DNA from: Brachyhypopomus gauderio
Lineage: Eukaryota; Chordata; Actinopteri; Gymnotiformes; Hypopomidae
DNA length: 64,000 bases
Reading direction: 5' to 3'
Assembly: GCF_052324685.1 (NCBI RefSeq)
Contig: NW_027506901.1
Location: 1,156,001-1,220,000 of the forward strand
A program made the translations under genes and the position numbers. Below, piece by piece: positions 41,425 to 52,919 of the stretch (positions are counted from its first letter, which is position 1; every line of letters starts with the position of its first letter). Under the pieces are notes generated by a model that saw nothing but the letters and a program-made list of their open reading frames with translations, did no database searches and was not told where the DNA came from.

Positions 41425-41496
41425 CTCCCCGTCGGGGAATCGAACCCCGGTCTTCCGCGTGACAGGCGGAGATACTATCCACTATACTAACGAGGA
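41425..41496 (-). tRNA. tRNA-Asp-GTC: tRNA-Asp(GTC), monomer 63
   Basis: Consensus body. Confidence 0.96.
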
Positions 41497-41821
41497 CGTA
41501 TGTCTTATCATGCAGTGATGCTGAGTGAGGTGACTTGCACCTGTACCCTTGATTTTGAAAGTTGCATAAGAAAGATCTGCAATCAATAGATCAAACGCCA
41601 CATCTCACTTTTGATTCACAGAATGCCACGCTTTTGAACACCTGATCACCTGGAGTTGATACCAGCTTGAAGTTAACAGTGAGTAGACTCTTATGGAGAT
41701 TCATGTATTTGAATTTACTTCTTAAGCCATTGGCAACTCATAAGCAATCACATCTGTGCACTCCTCCTTGAGCTTGAGGAAGTCAAAGGAATTGATCTCG
41801 ATTCTACTCCTACACATTTGG

Positions 41822-41903
41822 GCTGCAATGGCCGAGAGGTTAAGGCGTTGGACTCGAAATCCAATGGGGTTTCCCCGCGCAGGTTCGACTCCTGCTTGCA
41901 GCG
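41822..41903 (+). tRNA. tRNA-Ser-CGA: tRNA-Ser(CGA), monomer 64
   Basis: Consensus body on TGA-type upstream marker. Confidence 0.95.
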
Positions 41904-42086
41904 TAGAGAAGAAAATGTTGTATCCCTTTTTGGATGTGTGGTAAAATAGAGTCTACTCTCCTCATGGTTGCCAGTTTTGAATATGCTTCTCATGCCATTT
42001 GTAAATTTGTGCTGTCAAACTGTAGCAGTCCAGTGGAAAGACTGTCTGGTCACTGGTTTCTCTGCCTTGTGCTTAAAAAGAAAGAA

Positions 42087-42158
42087 CTCCCCGTCGGGGA
42101 ATCGAACCCCGGTCTTCCGCGTGACAGGCGGAGATACTATCCACTATACTAACGAGGA
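42087..42158 (-). tRNA. tRNA-Asp-GTC: tRNA-Asp(GTC), monomer 64
   Basis: Consensus body; cgtaagcc flank. Confidence 0.96.
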
Positions 42159-42483
42159 CGTAAGCCTTATCATGCAGTGATGCTGAGTGAGGTGACTTGC
42201 ACCTGTACCCTTGATTTTGAAAGTTGCATAAGAAAGATCTGCAATCAATAGATCAAACGCCACATCTCACTTTTGATTCACAGAATGCCACGCTTTTGAA
42301 CACCTGATCACCTGGAGTTGATACCAGCTGGAAGTTAACAGTGTGTAGACTCTTATGGAGATTCATGTATTTGAATTTACTTCTTAAGCCATTGGCAACT
42401 CAGAATCAATGACATATGTGCACTCCTCCTTGAGCTTGAGGAAGTCAAAGGAATTGATCTCGATTCTACTCCTACACATTTGG

Positions 42484-42565
42484 GCTGCAATGGCCGAGAG
42501 GTTAAGGCGTTGGACTCGAAATCCAATGGGGTTTCCCCGCGCAGGTTCGACTCCTGCTTGCAGCG
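42484..42565 (+). tRNA. tRNA-Ser-CGA: tRNA-Ser(CGA), monomer 65
   Basis: Consensus body. Confidence 0.95.
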
Positions 42566-42748
42566 TAGAGAAGAAAATGTTGTATCCCTTTTTGGATGTG
42601 TGGTAAAATAGAGTCTACTCTCCTCATGGTTGCCAGTTTTGAATATGCTTCTCATGCCATTTGTAAATTTGTGCTGTCAAACTGTAGCAGTCCAGTGGAA
42701 AGACTGTCTGGTCACTGGTTTCTCTGCCTTGTGCTTAAAAAGAAAGAA

Positions 42749-42820
42749 CTCCCCGTCGGGGAATCGAACCCCGGTCTTCCGCGTGACAGGCGGAGATACT
42801 ATCCACTATACTAACGAGGA
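42749..42820 (-). tRNA. tRNA-Asp-GTC: tRNA-Asp(GTC), monomer 65
   Basis: Consensus body; tgtttt flank. Confidence 0.96.
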
Positions 42821-43145
42821 CGTATGTTTTATCATGCAGTGATGCTGAGTGAGGTGACTTGCACCTGTACCCTTGATTTTGAAAGTTGCATTAAAAAGAT
42901 CTGCAATCAATAGATCAAACGCCACATCTCACTTTTGATTCACAGAATGCCACGCTTTTGAACACCTGATCACCTGGAGTTGATACCAGCTTGAAGTTAA
43001 CAGTGAGTAGACTCTTATGGAGATTCATGTATTTGAATTTACTTCTTAAGCCATTGGCAACTCATAAGCAATCACATCTGTGCACTCCTCCTTGAGCTTG
43101 AGGAAGTCAAAGGAATTGATCTCGATTCTACTCCTACACATTTGG

Positions 43146-43227
43146 TCTGCAATGGCCGAGAGGTTAAGGCGTTGGACTTGAAATCCAATGGGGTTTCCCT
43201 GCGCAGGTTCGACTCCTGCTTGCAGCG
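43146..43227 (+). tRNA. tRNA-Ser-TGA: tRNA-Ser(TGA), monomer 66
   Basis: U1-C72 mismatch; G-U in the variable stem. First monomer of the first 3920-type repeat. Confidence 0.87.
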
Positions 43228-43410
43228 TAGAGAAGAAAATGTTGTATCCCTTTTTGGATGTGTGGTAAAATAGAGTCTACTCTCCTCATGGTTGCCAGTT
43301 TTTAATATGCTTCTCATGCCATTTGTAAATTTGTGCTGTCAAACTGTAGCAGTCCAGTGGAAAGACTGTCTGGTCACTGGTTTCTCTGCCTTGTGCTTAA
43401 AAAGAAAGAA

Positions 43411-43458
43411 CTCCCCGTCGGAGAATCGAACCCCGGTCTTCCGCGTGACAGGCGGAGA
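43411..43458 (-). pseudogene. tRNA-Asp-GTC: tRNA-Asp pseudogene, monomer 66 (5' 24 nt deleted)
   Basis: Truncated copy, cggaga form; one such copy per 3920-bp repeat from here on. Confidence 0.93.
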
Positions 43459-43755
43459 GTGAGGTGACTTGCACCTGTACCCTTGATTTTGAAAGTTGCA
43501 TAAAAAAGATCTGCAATCAATAGATCAAACGCCACATCTCACTTTTGATTCACAGAATGCCACGCTTTTGAACACCTGATCACCTGGAGTTGATACCAGC
43601 TGGAAGTTAACAGTGTGTAGACTCTTATGGAGATTCATGTATTTGAATTTACTTCTTAAGCCATTGGCAACTCAGAATCAATGACATATGTGCACTCCTC
43701 CTTGAGCTTGAGGAAGTCAAAGGAATTGATCTCGATTCTACTCCTACACATTTGG

Positions 43756-43837
43756 GCTGCAATGGCCGAGAGGTTAAGGCGTTGGACTCGAAATCCAATG
43801 GGGTTTCCCCGCGCAGGTTCGACTCCTGCTTGCAGCG
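43756..43837 (+). tRNA. tRNA-Ser-CGA: tRNA-Ser(CGA), monomer 67
   Basis: Consensus body. Confidence 0.95.
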
Positions 43838-44020
43838 TAGAGAAGAAAATGTTGTATCCCTTTTTGGATGTGTGGTAAAATAGAGTCTACTCTCCTCATG
43901 GTTGCCAGTTTTGAATATGCTTCTCATGCCATTTGTAAATTTGTGCTGTCAAACTGTAGCAGTCCAGTGGAAAGACTGTCTGGTCACTGGTTTCTCTGCC
44001 TTGTGCTTAAAACGAAAGAA

Positions 44021-44092
44021 CTCCCCGTCGGGGAATCGAACCCCGGTCTTCCGCGTGACAGGCGGAGATACTATCCACTATACTAACGAGGA
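44021..44092 (-). tRNA. tRNA-Asp-GTC: tRNA-Asp(GTC), monomer 67
   Basis: Consensus body, but its terminator is only T4 (44009-44012), near the minimum used by vertebrate Pol III, so some read-through is possible. Confidence 0.95.
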
Positions 44093-44417
44093 CGTATGTT
44101 TTATCATGCAGTGATGCTGAGTGAGGTGACTTGCACCTGTACCCTTGATTTTGAAAGTTGCATTAAAAAGATCTGCAATCAATAGATCAAACGCCACATC
44201 TCACTTTTGATTCACAGAATGCCACGCTTTTGAACACCTGATCACCTGGAGTTGATACCAGCTTGAAGTTAACAGTGAGTAGACTCTTATGGAGATTCAT
44301 GTATTTGAATTTACTTCTTAAGCCATTGGCAACTCAGAATCAATGACATCTGTGCACTCCTCCTTGAGCTTGAGGAAGTCAAAGGAATTGATCTCGATTC
44401 TACTCCTACACATTTGG

Positions 44418-44499
44418 GCTGCAATGGCCGAGAGGTTAAGGCGTTGGACTCGAAATCCAATGGGGTTTCCCCGCGCAGGTTCGACTCCTGCTTGCAGCG
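44418..44499 (+). tRNA. tRNA-Ser-CGA: tRNA-Ser(CGA), monomer 68
   Basis: Consensus body. Confidence 0.95.
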
Positions 44500-44682
44500 T
44501 AGAGAAGAAAATGTTGTATCCCTTTTTGGATGTGTGGTAAAATAGAGTCTACTCTCCTCATGGTTGCCAGTTTTGAATATGCTTCTCATGCCATTTGTAA
44601 ATTTGTGCTGTCAAACTGTTGCAGTCCAGTGGAAAGACTGTCTGGTCACTGGTTTCTCTGCCTTGTGCTTAAAAAGAAAGAA

Positions 44683-44754
44683 CTCCCCGTCGGGGAATCG
44701 AGCCCCGGTCTTCCGCGTGACAGGCGGAGATACTATCCACTATACTAACGAGGA
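44683..44754 (-). tRNA. tRNA-Asp-GTC: tRNA-Asp(GTC), monomer 68
   Basis: T54 is C: the B box becomes GGCTCGATTCC and the T54-A58 pair is lost. Confidence 0.84.
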
Positions 44755-45079
44755 CGTATGTCTTATCATGCAGTGATGCTGAGTGAGGTGACTTGCACCT
44801 GTACCCTTGATTTTGAAAGTTGCATTAAAAAGATCTGCAATCAATAGATCAAACGCCACATCTCACTTTTGATTCACAGAATGCCACGCTTTTGAACACC
44901 TGATCACCTGGAGTTGATACCAGCTTGAAGTTAACAGTGAGTAGACTCTTATGGAGATTCATGTATTTGAATTTACTTCTTAAGCCATTGGCAACTCAGA
45001 ATCAATGACATCTGTGCACTCCTCCTTGAGCTTGAGGAAGTCAAAGGAATTGATCTCGATTCTACTCCTACACATTTGG

Positions 45080-45161
45080 GCTGCAATGGCCGAGAGGTTA
45101 AGGCGTTGGACTCGAAATCCAATGGGGTTTCCCCGCGCAGGTTCGACTCCTGCTTGCAGCG
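45080..45161 (+). tRNA. tRNA-Ser-CGA: tRNA-Ser(CGA), monomer 69
   Basis: Consensus body; this monomer is a tandem copy of monomer 68. Confidence 0.95.
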
Positions 45162-45344
45162 TAGAGAAGAAAATGTTGTATCCCTTTTTGGATGTGTGGT
45201 AAAATAGAGTCTACTCTCCTCATGGTTGCCAGTTTTGAATATGCTTCTCATGCCATTTGTAAATTTGTGCTGTCAAACTGTTGCAGTCCAGTGGAAAGAC
45301 TGTCTGGTCACTGGTTTCTCTGCCTTGTGCTTAAAAAGAAAGAA

Positions 45345-45416
45345 CTCCCCGTCGGGGAATCGAGCCCCGGTCTTCCGCGTGACAGGCGGAGATACTATCC
45401 ACTATACTAACGAGGA
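45345..45416 (-). tRNA. tRNA-Asp-GTC: tRNA-Asp(GTC), monomer 69
   Basis: T54C, as in monomer 68. Confidence 0.84.
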
Positions 45417-45741
45417 CGTATGTCTTATCATGCAGTGATGCTGAGTGAGGTGACTTGCACCTGTACCCTTGATTTTGAAAGTTGCATAAAAAAGATCTGC
45501 AATCAATAGATCAAACGCCACATCTCACTTTTGATTCACAGAATGCCACGCTTTTGAACACCTGATCACCTGGAGTTGATACCAGCTTGAAGTTAACAGT
45601 GAGTAGACTCTTATGGAGATTCATGTATTTGAATTTACTTCTTAAGCCATTGGCAACTCAGAATCAATGACATCTGTGCACTCCTCCTTGAGCTAGAGGA
45701 AGTCAAAGGAATTGATCTCGATTCTACTCCTACACATTTGG

Positions 45742-45823
45742 TCTGCAATGGCCGAGAGGTTAAGGCGTTGGACTTGAAATCCAATGGGGTTTCCCCGCGC
45801 AGGTTCGACTCCTGCTTGCAGCG
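45742..45823 (+). tRNA. tRNA-Ser-TGA: tRNA-Ser(TGA), monomer 70
   Basis: U1-C72 mismatch. A TGA gene on a CGA-type upstream marker (cagaatcaatgac): the reciprocal kind of recombinant to monomer 58. Confidence 0.88.
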
Positions 45824-46006
45824 TAGAGAAGAAAATATCATATCCCTTTTTGGATGTGTGGTAAAATAGAGTCTACTCTCCTCATGCTTGCCAGTTTTGA
45901 ATATGCTTCTCATGCCATTTGTAAATTTGTGCTGTCAAACTGTAGCAGTCCAGTGGAAAGACTGTCTGGTCACTGGTTTCTCTGCCTTGTGCTTAAAAAG
46001 AAAGAA

Positions 46007-46078
46007 CTCCCCGTCGGGGAATCGAACCCCGGTCTTCCGCGTGACAGGCGGAGATACTATCCACTATACTAACGAGGA
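46007..46078 (-). tRNA. tRNA-Asp-GTC: tRNA-Asp(GTC), monomer 70
   Basis: Consensus body. Confidence 0.96.
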
Positions 46079-46403
46079 CGTATGTCTTATCATGCAGTGA
46101 TGCTGAGTGAGGTGACTTGCACCTGTACCCTTGATTTTGAAAGTTGCATAAGAAAGATCTGCAATCAATAGATCAAACGCCACATCTCACTTTTGATTCA
46201 CAGAATGCCACGCTTTTGAACACCTGATCACCTGGAGTTGATACCAGCTTGAAGTTAACAGTGAGTAGACTCTTATGGAGATTCATGTATTTGAATTTAC
46301 TTCTTAAGCCATTGGCAACTCATAAGCAATCACATCTGTGCACTCCTCCTTGAGCTTGAGGAAGTCAAAGGAATTGATCTCGATTCTACTCCTACACATT
46401 TGG

Positions 46404-46485
46404 GCTGCAATGGCCGAGAGGTTAAGGCGTTGGACTCGAAATCCAATGGGGTTTCCCCGCGCAGGTTCGACTCCTGCTTGCAGCG
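46404..46485 (+). tRNA. tRNA-Ser-CGA: tRNA-Ser(CGA), monomer 71
   Basis: Consensus body on TGA-type upstream marker. Confidence 0.95.
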
Positions 46486-46668
46486 TAGAGAAGAAAATGT
46501 TGTATCCCTTTTTGGATGTGTGGTAAAATAGAGTCTACTCTCCTCATGGTTGCCAGTTTTGAATATGCTTCTCATGCCATTTGTAAATTTGTGCTGTCAA
46601 ACTGTAGCAGTCCAGTGGAAAGACTGTCTGGTCACTGGTTTCTCTGCCTTGTGCTTAAAAAGAAAGAA

Positions 46669-46740
46669 CTCCCCGTCGGGGAATCGAACCCCGGTCTTCC
46701 GCGTGACAGGCGGAGATACTATCCACTATACTAACGAGGA
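46669..46740 (-). tRNA. tRNA-Asp-GTC: tRNA-Asp(GTC), monomer 71
   Basis: Consensus body; cgtaagcc flank. Confidence 0.96.
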
Positions 46741-47065
46741 CGTAAGCCTTATCATGCAGTGATGCTGAGTGAGGTGACTTGCACCTGTACCCTTGATTTT
46801 GAAAGTTGCATAAGAAAGATCTGCAATCAATAGATCAAACGCCACATCTCACTTTTGATTCACAGAATGCCACGCTTTTGAACACCTGATCACCTGGAGT
46901 TGATACCAGCTGGAAGTTAACAGTGTGTAGACTCTTATGGAGATTCATGTATTTGAATTTACTTCTTAAGCCATTGGCAACTCAGAATCAATGACATATG
47001 TGCACTCCTCCTTGAGCTTGAGGAAGTCAAAGGAATTGATCTCGATTCTACTCCTACACATTTGG

Positions 47066-47147
47066 GCTGCAATGGCCGAGAGGTTAAGGCGTTGGACTCG
47101 AAATCCAATGGGGTTTCCCCGCGCAGGTTCGACTCCTGCTTGCAGCG
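47066..47147 (+). tRNA. tRNA-Ser-CGA: tRNA-Ser(CGA), monomer 72
   Basis: Consensus body. Confidence 0.95.
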
Positions 47148-47330
47148 TAGAGAAGAAAATGTTGTATCCCTTTTTGGATGTGTGGTAAAATAGAGTCTAC
47201 TCTCCTCATGGTTGCCAGTTTTGAATATGCTTCTCATGCCATTTGTAAATTTGTGCTGTCAAACTGTAGCAGTCCAGTGGAAAGACTGTCTGGTCACTGG
47301 TTTCTCTGCCTTGTGCTTAAAAAGAAAGAA

Positions 47331-47402
47331 CTCCCCGTCGGGGAATCGAACCCCGGTCTTCCGCGTGACAGGCGGAGATACTATCCACTATACTAACGAG
47401 GA
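47331..47402 (-). tRNA. tRNA-Asp-GTC: tRNA-Asp(GTC), monomer 72
   Basis: Consensus body; tgtttt flank. Confidence 0.96.
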
Positions 47403-47727
47403 CGTATGTTTTATCATGCAGTGATGCTGAGTGAGGTGACTTGCACCTGTACCCTTGATTTTGAAAGTTGCATTAAAAAGATCTGCAATCAATAGATCAA
47501 ACGCCACATCTCACTTTTGATTCACAGAATGCCACGCTTTTGAACACCTGATCACCTGGAGTTGATACCAGCTTGAAGTTAACAGTGAGTAGACTCTTAT
47601 GGAGATTCATGTATTTGAATTTACTTCTTAAGCCATTGGCAACTCATAAGCAATCACATCTGTGCACTCCTCCTTGAGCTTGAGGAAGTCAAAGGAATTG
47701 ATCTCGATTCTACTCCTACACATTTGG

Positions 47728-47809
47728 TCTGCAATGGCCGAGAGGTTAAGGCGTTGGACTTGAAATCCAATGGGGTTTCCCTGCGCAGGTTCGACTCCTG
47801 CTTGCAGCG
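47728..47809 (+). tRNA. tRNA-Ser-TGA: tRNA-Ser(TGA), monomer 73
   Basis: U1-C72 mismatch; G-U in the variable stem. Confidence 0.87.
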
Positions 47810-47992
47810 TAGAGAAGAAAATGTTGTATCCCTTTTTGGATGTGTGGTAAAATAGAGTCTACTCTCCTCATGGTTGCCAGTTTTTAATATGCTTCTCATG
47901 CCATTTGTAAATTTGTGCTGTCAAACTGTAGCAGTCCAGTGGAAAGACTGTCTGGTCACTGGTTTCTCTGCCTTGTGCTTAAAAAGAAAGAA

Positions 47993-48040
47993 CTCCCCGT
48001 CGGAGAATCGAACCCCGGTCTTCCGCGTGACAGGCGGAGA
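47993..48040 (-). pseudogene. tRNA-Asp-GTC: tRNA-Asp pseudogene, monomer 73 (5' 24 nt deleted)
   Basis: Truncated copy, cggaga form. Confidence 0.93.
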
Positions 48041-48337
48041 GTGAGGTGACTTGCACCTGTACCCTTGATTTTGAAAGTTGCATAAAAAAGATCTGCAATC
48101 AATAGATCAAACGCCACATCTCACTTTTGATTCACAGAATGCCACGCTTTTGAACACCTGATCACCTGGAGTTGATACCAGCTGGAAGTTAACAGTGTGT
48201 AGACTCTTATGGAGATTCATGTATTTGAATTTACTTCTTAAGCCATTGGCAACTCAGAATCAATGACATATGTGCACTCCTCCTTGAGCTTGAGGAAGTC
48301 AAAGGAATTGATCTCGATTCTACTCCTACACATTTGG

Positions 48338-48419
48338 GCTGCAATGGCCGAGAGGTTAAGGCGTTGGACTCGAAATCCAATGGGGTTTCCCCGCGCAGGT
48401 TCGACTCCTGCTTGCAGTG
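48338..48419 (+). tRNA. tRNA-Ser-CGA: tRNA-Ser(CGA), monomer 74
   Basis: G1-U72 wobble. Confidence 0.93.
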
Positions 48420-48602
48420 TAGAGAAGAAAATGTTGTATCCCTTTTTGGATGTGTGGTAAAATAGAGTCTACTCTCCTCATGGTTGCCAGTTTTGAATAT
48501 GCTTCTCATGCCATTTGTAAATTTGTGCTGTCAAACTGTAGCAGTCCAGTGGAAAGACTGTCTGGTCACTGGTTTCTCTGCCTTGTGCTTAAAAAGAAAG
48601 AA

Positions 48603-48674
48603 CTCCCCGTCGGGGAATCGAACCCCGGTCTTCCGCGTGACAGGCGGAGATACTATCCACTATACTAACGAGGA
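48603..48674 (-). tRNA. tRNA-Asp-GTC: tRNA-Asp(GTC), monomer 74
   Basis: Consensus body. Confidence 0.96.
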
Positions 48675-48999
48675 CGTATGTTTTATCATGCAGTGATGCT
48701 GAGTGAGGTGACTTGCACCTGTACCCTTGATTTTGAAAGTTGCATTAAAAAGATCTGCAATCAATAGATCAAACGCCACATCTCACTTTTGATTCACAGA
48801 ATGCCACGCTTTTGAACACCTGATCACCTGGAGTTGATACCAGCTTGAAGTTAACAGTGAGTAGACTCTTATGGAGATTCATGTATTTGAATTTACTTCT
48901 TAAGCCATTGGCAACTCAGAATCAATGACATCTGTGCACTCCTCCTTGAGCTTGAGGAAGTCAAAGGAATTGATCTCGATTCTACTCCTACACATTTGG

Positions 49000-49081
49000 G
49001 CTGCAATGGCCGAGAGGTTAAGGCGTTGGACTCGAAATCCAATGGGGTTTCCCCGCGCAGGTTCGACTCCTGCTTGCAGCG
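49000..49081 (+). tRNA. tRNA-Ser-CGA: tRNA-Ser(CGA), monomer 75
   Basis: Consensus body. Confidence 0.95.
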
Positions 49082-49264
49082 TAGAGAAGAAAATGTTGTA
49101 TCCCTTTTTGGATGTGTGGTAAAATAGAGTCTACTCTCCTCATGGTTGCCAGTTTTGAATATGCTTCTCATGCCATTTGTAAATTTGTGCTGTCAAACTG
49201 TTGCAGTCCAGTGGAAAGACTGTCTGGTCACTGGTTTCTCTGCCTTGTGCTTAAAAAGAAAGAA

Positions 49265-49336
49265 CTCCCCGTCGGGGAATCGAGCCCCGGTCTTCCGCGT
49301 GACAGGCGGAGATACTATCCACTATACTAACGAGGA
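49265..49336 (-). tRNA. tRNA-Asp-GTC: tRNA-Asp(GTC), monomer 75
   Basis: T54C. Confidence 0.84.
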
Positions 49337-49661
49337 CGTATGTCTTATCATGCAGTGATGCTGAGTGAGGTGACTTGCACCTGTACCCTTGATTTTGAAA
49401 GTTGCATAAAAAAGATCTGCAATCAATAGATCAAACGCCACATCTCACTTTTGATTCACAGAATGCCACGCTTTTGAACACCTGATCACCTGGAGTTGAT
49501 ACCAGCTTGAAGTTAACAGTGAGTAGACTCTTATGGAGATTCATGTATTTGAATTTACTTCTTAAGCCATTGGCAACTCAGAATCAATGACATCTGTGCA
49601 CTCCTCCTTGAGCTAGAGGAAGTCAAAGGAATTGATCTCGATTCTACTCCTACACATTTGG

Positions 49662-49743
49662 TCTGCAATGGCCGAGAGGTTAAGGCGTTGGACTTGAAAT
49701 CCAATGGGGTTTCCCCGCGCAGGTTCGACTCCTGCTTGCAGCG
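49662..49743 (+). tRNA. tRNA-Ser-TGA: tRNA-Ser(TGA), monomer 76
   Basis: U1-C72 mismatch; CGA-type upstream marker. Confidence 0.88.
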
Positions 49744-49926
49744 TAGAGAAGAAAATATCATATCCCTTTTTGGATGTGTGGTAAAATAGAGTCTACTCTC
49801 CTCATGCTTGCCAGTTTTGAATATGCTTCTCATGCCATTTGTAAATTTGTGCTGTCAAACTGTAGCAGTCCAGTGGAAAGACTGTCTGGTCACTGGTTTC
49901 TCTGCCTTGTGCTTAAAAAGAAAGAA

Positions 49927-49998
49927 CTCCCCGTCGGGGAATCGAACCCCGGTCTTCCGCGTGACAGGCGGAGATACTATCCACTATACTAACGAGGA
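49927..49998 (-). tRNA. tRNA-Asp-GTC: tRNA-Asp(GTC), monomer 76
   Basis: Consensus body. Confidence 0.96.
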
Positions 49999-50323
49999 CG
50001 TATGTCTTATCATGCAGTGATGCTGAGTGAGGTGACTTGCACCTGTACCCTTGATTTTGAAAGTTGCATAAGAAAGATCTGCAATCAATAGATCAAACGC
50101 CACATCTCACTTTTGATTCACAGAATGCCACGCTTTTGAACACCTGATCACCTGGAGTTGATACCAGCTTGAAGTTAACAGTGAGTAGACTCTTATGGAG
50201 ATTCATGTATTTGAATTTACTTCTTAAGCCATTGGCAACTCATAAGCAATCACATCTGTGCACTCCTCCTTGAGCTTGAGGAAGTCAAAGGAATTGATCT
50301 CGATTCTACTCCTACACGTTTGG

Positions 50324-50405
50324 GCTGCAATGGCCGAGAGGTTAAGGCGTTGGACTCGAAATCCAATGGGGTTTCCCCGCGCAGGTTCGACTCCTGCTTG
50401 CAGCG
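50324..50405 (+). tRNA. tRNA-Ser-CGA: tRNA-Ser(CGA), monomer 77
   Basis: Consensus body; private A to G seven bases upstream of the gene (cacgtttg). Confidence 0.95.
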
Positions 50406-50588
50406 TAGAGAAGAAAATGTTGTATCCCTTTTTGGATGTGTGGTAAAATAGAGTCTACTCTCCTCATGGTTGCCAGTTTTGAATATGCTTCTCATGCCAT
50501 TTGTAAATTTGTGCTGTCAAACTGTAGCAGTCCAGTGGAAAGACTGTCTGGTCACTGGTTTCTCTGCCTTGTGCTTAAAAAGAAAGAA

Positions 50589-50660
50589 CTCCCCGTCGGG
50601 GAATCGAACCCCGGTCTTCCGCGTGACAGGCGGAGATACTATCCACTATACTAACGAGGA
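50589..50660 (-). tRNA. tRNA-Asp-GTC: tRNA-Asp(GTC), monomer 77
   Basis: Consensus body; cgtaagcc flank. Confidence 0.96.
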
Positions 50661-50985
50661 CGTAAGCCTTATCATGCAGTGATGCTGAGTGAGGTGACTT
50701 GCACCTGTACCCTTGATTTTGAAAGTTGCATAAGAAAGATCTGCAATCAATAGATCAAACGCCACATCTCACTTTTGATTCACAGAATGCCACGCTTTTG
50801 AACACCTGATCACCTGGAGTTGATACCAGCTGGAAGTTAACAGTGTGTAGACTCTTATGGAGATTCATGTATTTGAATTTACTTCTTAAGCCATTGGCAA
50901 CTCAGAATCAATGACATATGTGCACTCCTCCTTGAGCTTGAGGAAGTCAAAGGAATTGATCTCGATTCTACTCCTACACATTTGG

Positions 50986-51067
50986 GCTGCAATGGCCGAG
51001 AGGTTAAGGCGTTGGACTCGAAATCCAATGGGGTTTCCCCGCGCAGGTTCGACTCCTGCTTGCAGCG
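50986..51067 (+). tRNA. tRNA-Ser-CGA: tRNA-Ser(CGA), monomer 78
   Basis: Consensus body. Confidence 0.95.
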
Positions 51068-51250
51068 TAGAGAAGAAAATGTTGTATCCCTTTTTGGATG
51101 TGTGGTAAAATAGAGTCTACTCTCCTCATGGTTGCCAGTTTTGAATATGCTTCTCATGCCATTTGTAAATTTGTGCTGTCAAACTGTAGCAGTCCAGTGG
51201 AAAGACTGTCTGGTCACTGGTTTCTCTGCCTTGTGCTTAAAAAGAAAGAA

Positions 51251-51322
51251 CTCCCCGTCGGGGAATCGAACCCCGGTCTTCCGCGTGACAGGCGGAGATA
51301 CTATCCACTATACTAACGAGGA
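51251..51322 (-). tRNA. tRNA-Asp-GTC: tRNA-Asp(GTC), monomer 78
   Basis: Consensus body; tgtttt flank. Confidence 0.96.
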
Positions 51323-51647
51323 CGTATGTTTTATCATGCAGTGATGCTGAGTGAGGTGACTTGCACCTGTACCCTTGATTTTGAAAGTTGCATTAAAAAG
51401 ATCTGCAATCAATAGATCAAACGCCACATCTCACTTTTGATTCACAGAATGCCACGCTTTTGAACACCTGATCACCTGGAGTTGATACCAGCTTGAAGTT
51501 AACAGTGAGTAGACTCTTATGGAGATTCATGTATTTGAATTTACTTCTTAAGCCATTGGCAACTCATAAGCAATCACATCTGTGCACTCCTCCTTGAGCT
51601 TGAGGAAGTCAAAGGAATTGATCTCGATTCTACTCCTACACATTTGG

Positions 51648-51729
51648 TCTGCAATGGCCGAGAGGTTAAGGCGTTGGACTTGAAATCCAATGGGGTTTCC
51701 CTGCGCAGGTTCGACTCCTGCTTGCAGCG
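51648..51729 (+). tRNA. tRNA-Ser-TGA: tRNA-Ser(TGA), monomer 79
   Basis: U1-C72 mismatch; G-U in the variable stem. Confidence 0.87.
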
Positions 51730-51912
51730 TAGAGAAGAAAATGTTGTATCCCTTTTTGGATGTGTGGTAAAATAGAGTCTACTCTCCTCATGGTTGCCAG
51801 TTTTTAATATGCTTCTCATGCCATTTGTAAATTTGTGCTGTCAAACTGTAGCAGTCCAGTGGAAAGACTGTCTGGTCACTGGTTTCTCTGCCTTGTGCTT
51901 AAAAAGAAAGAA

Positions 51913-51960
51913 CTCCCCGTCGGAGAATCGAACCCCGGTCTTCCGCGTGACAGGCGGAGA
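51913..51960 (-). pseudogene. tRNA-Asp-GTC: tRNA-Asp pseudogene, monomer 79 (5' 24 nt deleted)
   Basis: Truncated copy, cggaga form. Confidence 0.93.
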
Positions 51961-52257
51961 GTGAGGTGACTTGCACCTGTACCCTTGATTTTGAAAGTTG
52001 CATAAAAAAGATCTGCAATCAATAGATCAAACGCCACATCTCACTTTTGATTCACAGAATGCCACGCTTTTGAACACCTGATCACCTGGAGTTGATACCA
52101 GCTGGAAGTTAACAGTGTGTAGACTCTTATGGAGATTCATGTATTTGAATTTACTTCTTAAGCCATTGGCAACTCAGAATCAATGACATATGTGCACTCC
52201 TCCTTGAGCTTGAGGAAGTCAAAGGAATTGATCTCGATTCTACTCCTACACATTTGG

Positions 52258-52339
52258 GCTGCAATGGCCGAGAGGTTAAGGCGTTGGACTCGAAATCCAA
52301 TGGGGTTTCCCCGCGCAGGTTCGACTCCTGCTTGCAGTG
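52258..52339 (+). tRNA. tRNA-Ser-CGA: tRNA-Ser(CGA), monomer 80
   Basis: G1-U72 wobble. Confidence 0.93.
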
Positions 52340-52522
52340 TAGAGAAGAAAATGTTGTATCCCTTTTTGGATGTGTGGTAAAATAGAGTCTACTCTCCTCA
52401 TGGTTGCCAGTTTTGAATATGCTTCTCATGCCATTTGTAAATTTGTGCTGTCAAACTGTAGCAGTCCAGTGGAAAGACTGTCTGGTCACTGGTTTCTCTG
52501 CCTTGTGCTTAAAAAGAAAGAA

Positions 52523-52594
52523 CTCCCCGTCGGGGAATCGAACCCCGGTCTTCCGCGTGACAGGCGGAGATACTATCCACTATACTAACGAGGA
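52523..52594 (-). tRNA. tRNA-Asp-GTC: tRNA-Asp(GTC), monomer 80
   Basis: Consensus body. Confidence 0.96.
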
Positions 52595-52919
52595 CGTATG
52601 TTTTATCATGCAGTGATGCTGAGTGAGGTGACTTGCACCTGTACCCTTGATTTTGAAAGTTGCATTAAAAAGATCTGCAATCAATAGATCAAACGCCACA
52701 TCTCACTTTTGATTCACAGAATGCCACGCTTTTGAACACCTGATCACCTGGAGTTGATACCAGCTTGAAGTTAACAGTGAGTAGACTCTTATGGAGATTC
52801 ATGTATTTGAATTTACTTCTTAAGCCATTGGCAACTCAGAATCAATGACATCTGTGCACTCCTCCTTGAGCTTGAGGAAGTCAAAGGAATTGATCTCGAT
52901 TCTACTCCTACACATTTGG

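Larger units (their letters stand above)
37525..42820. repeat. 3-monomer higher-order repeat, 1986 bp
   Basis: Full copies are 37525-39510 and 39511-41496; a third (41497-42820) keeps two monomers. The order is CGA with TGA-type upstream marker and cgtaagcc after Asp; CGA with gtgtgtag spacer and tgtttt after Asp; TGA with atatca after Ser. Confidence 0.9.
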
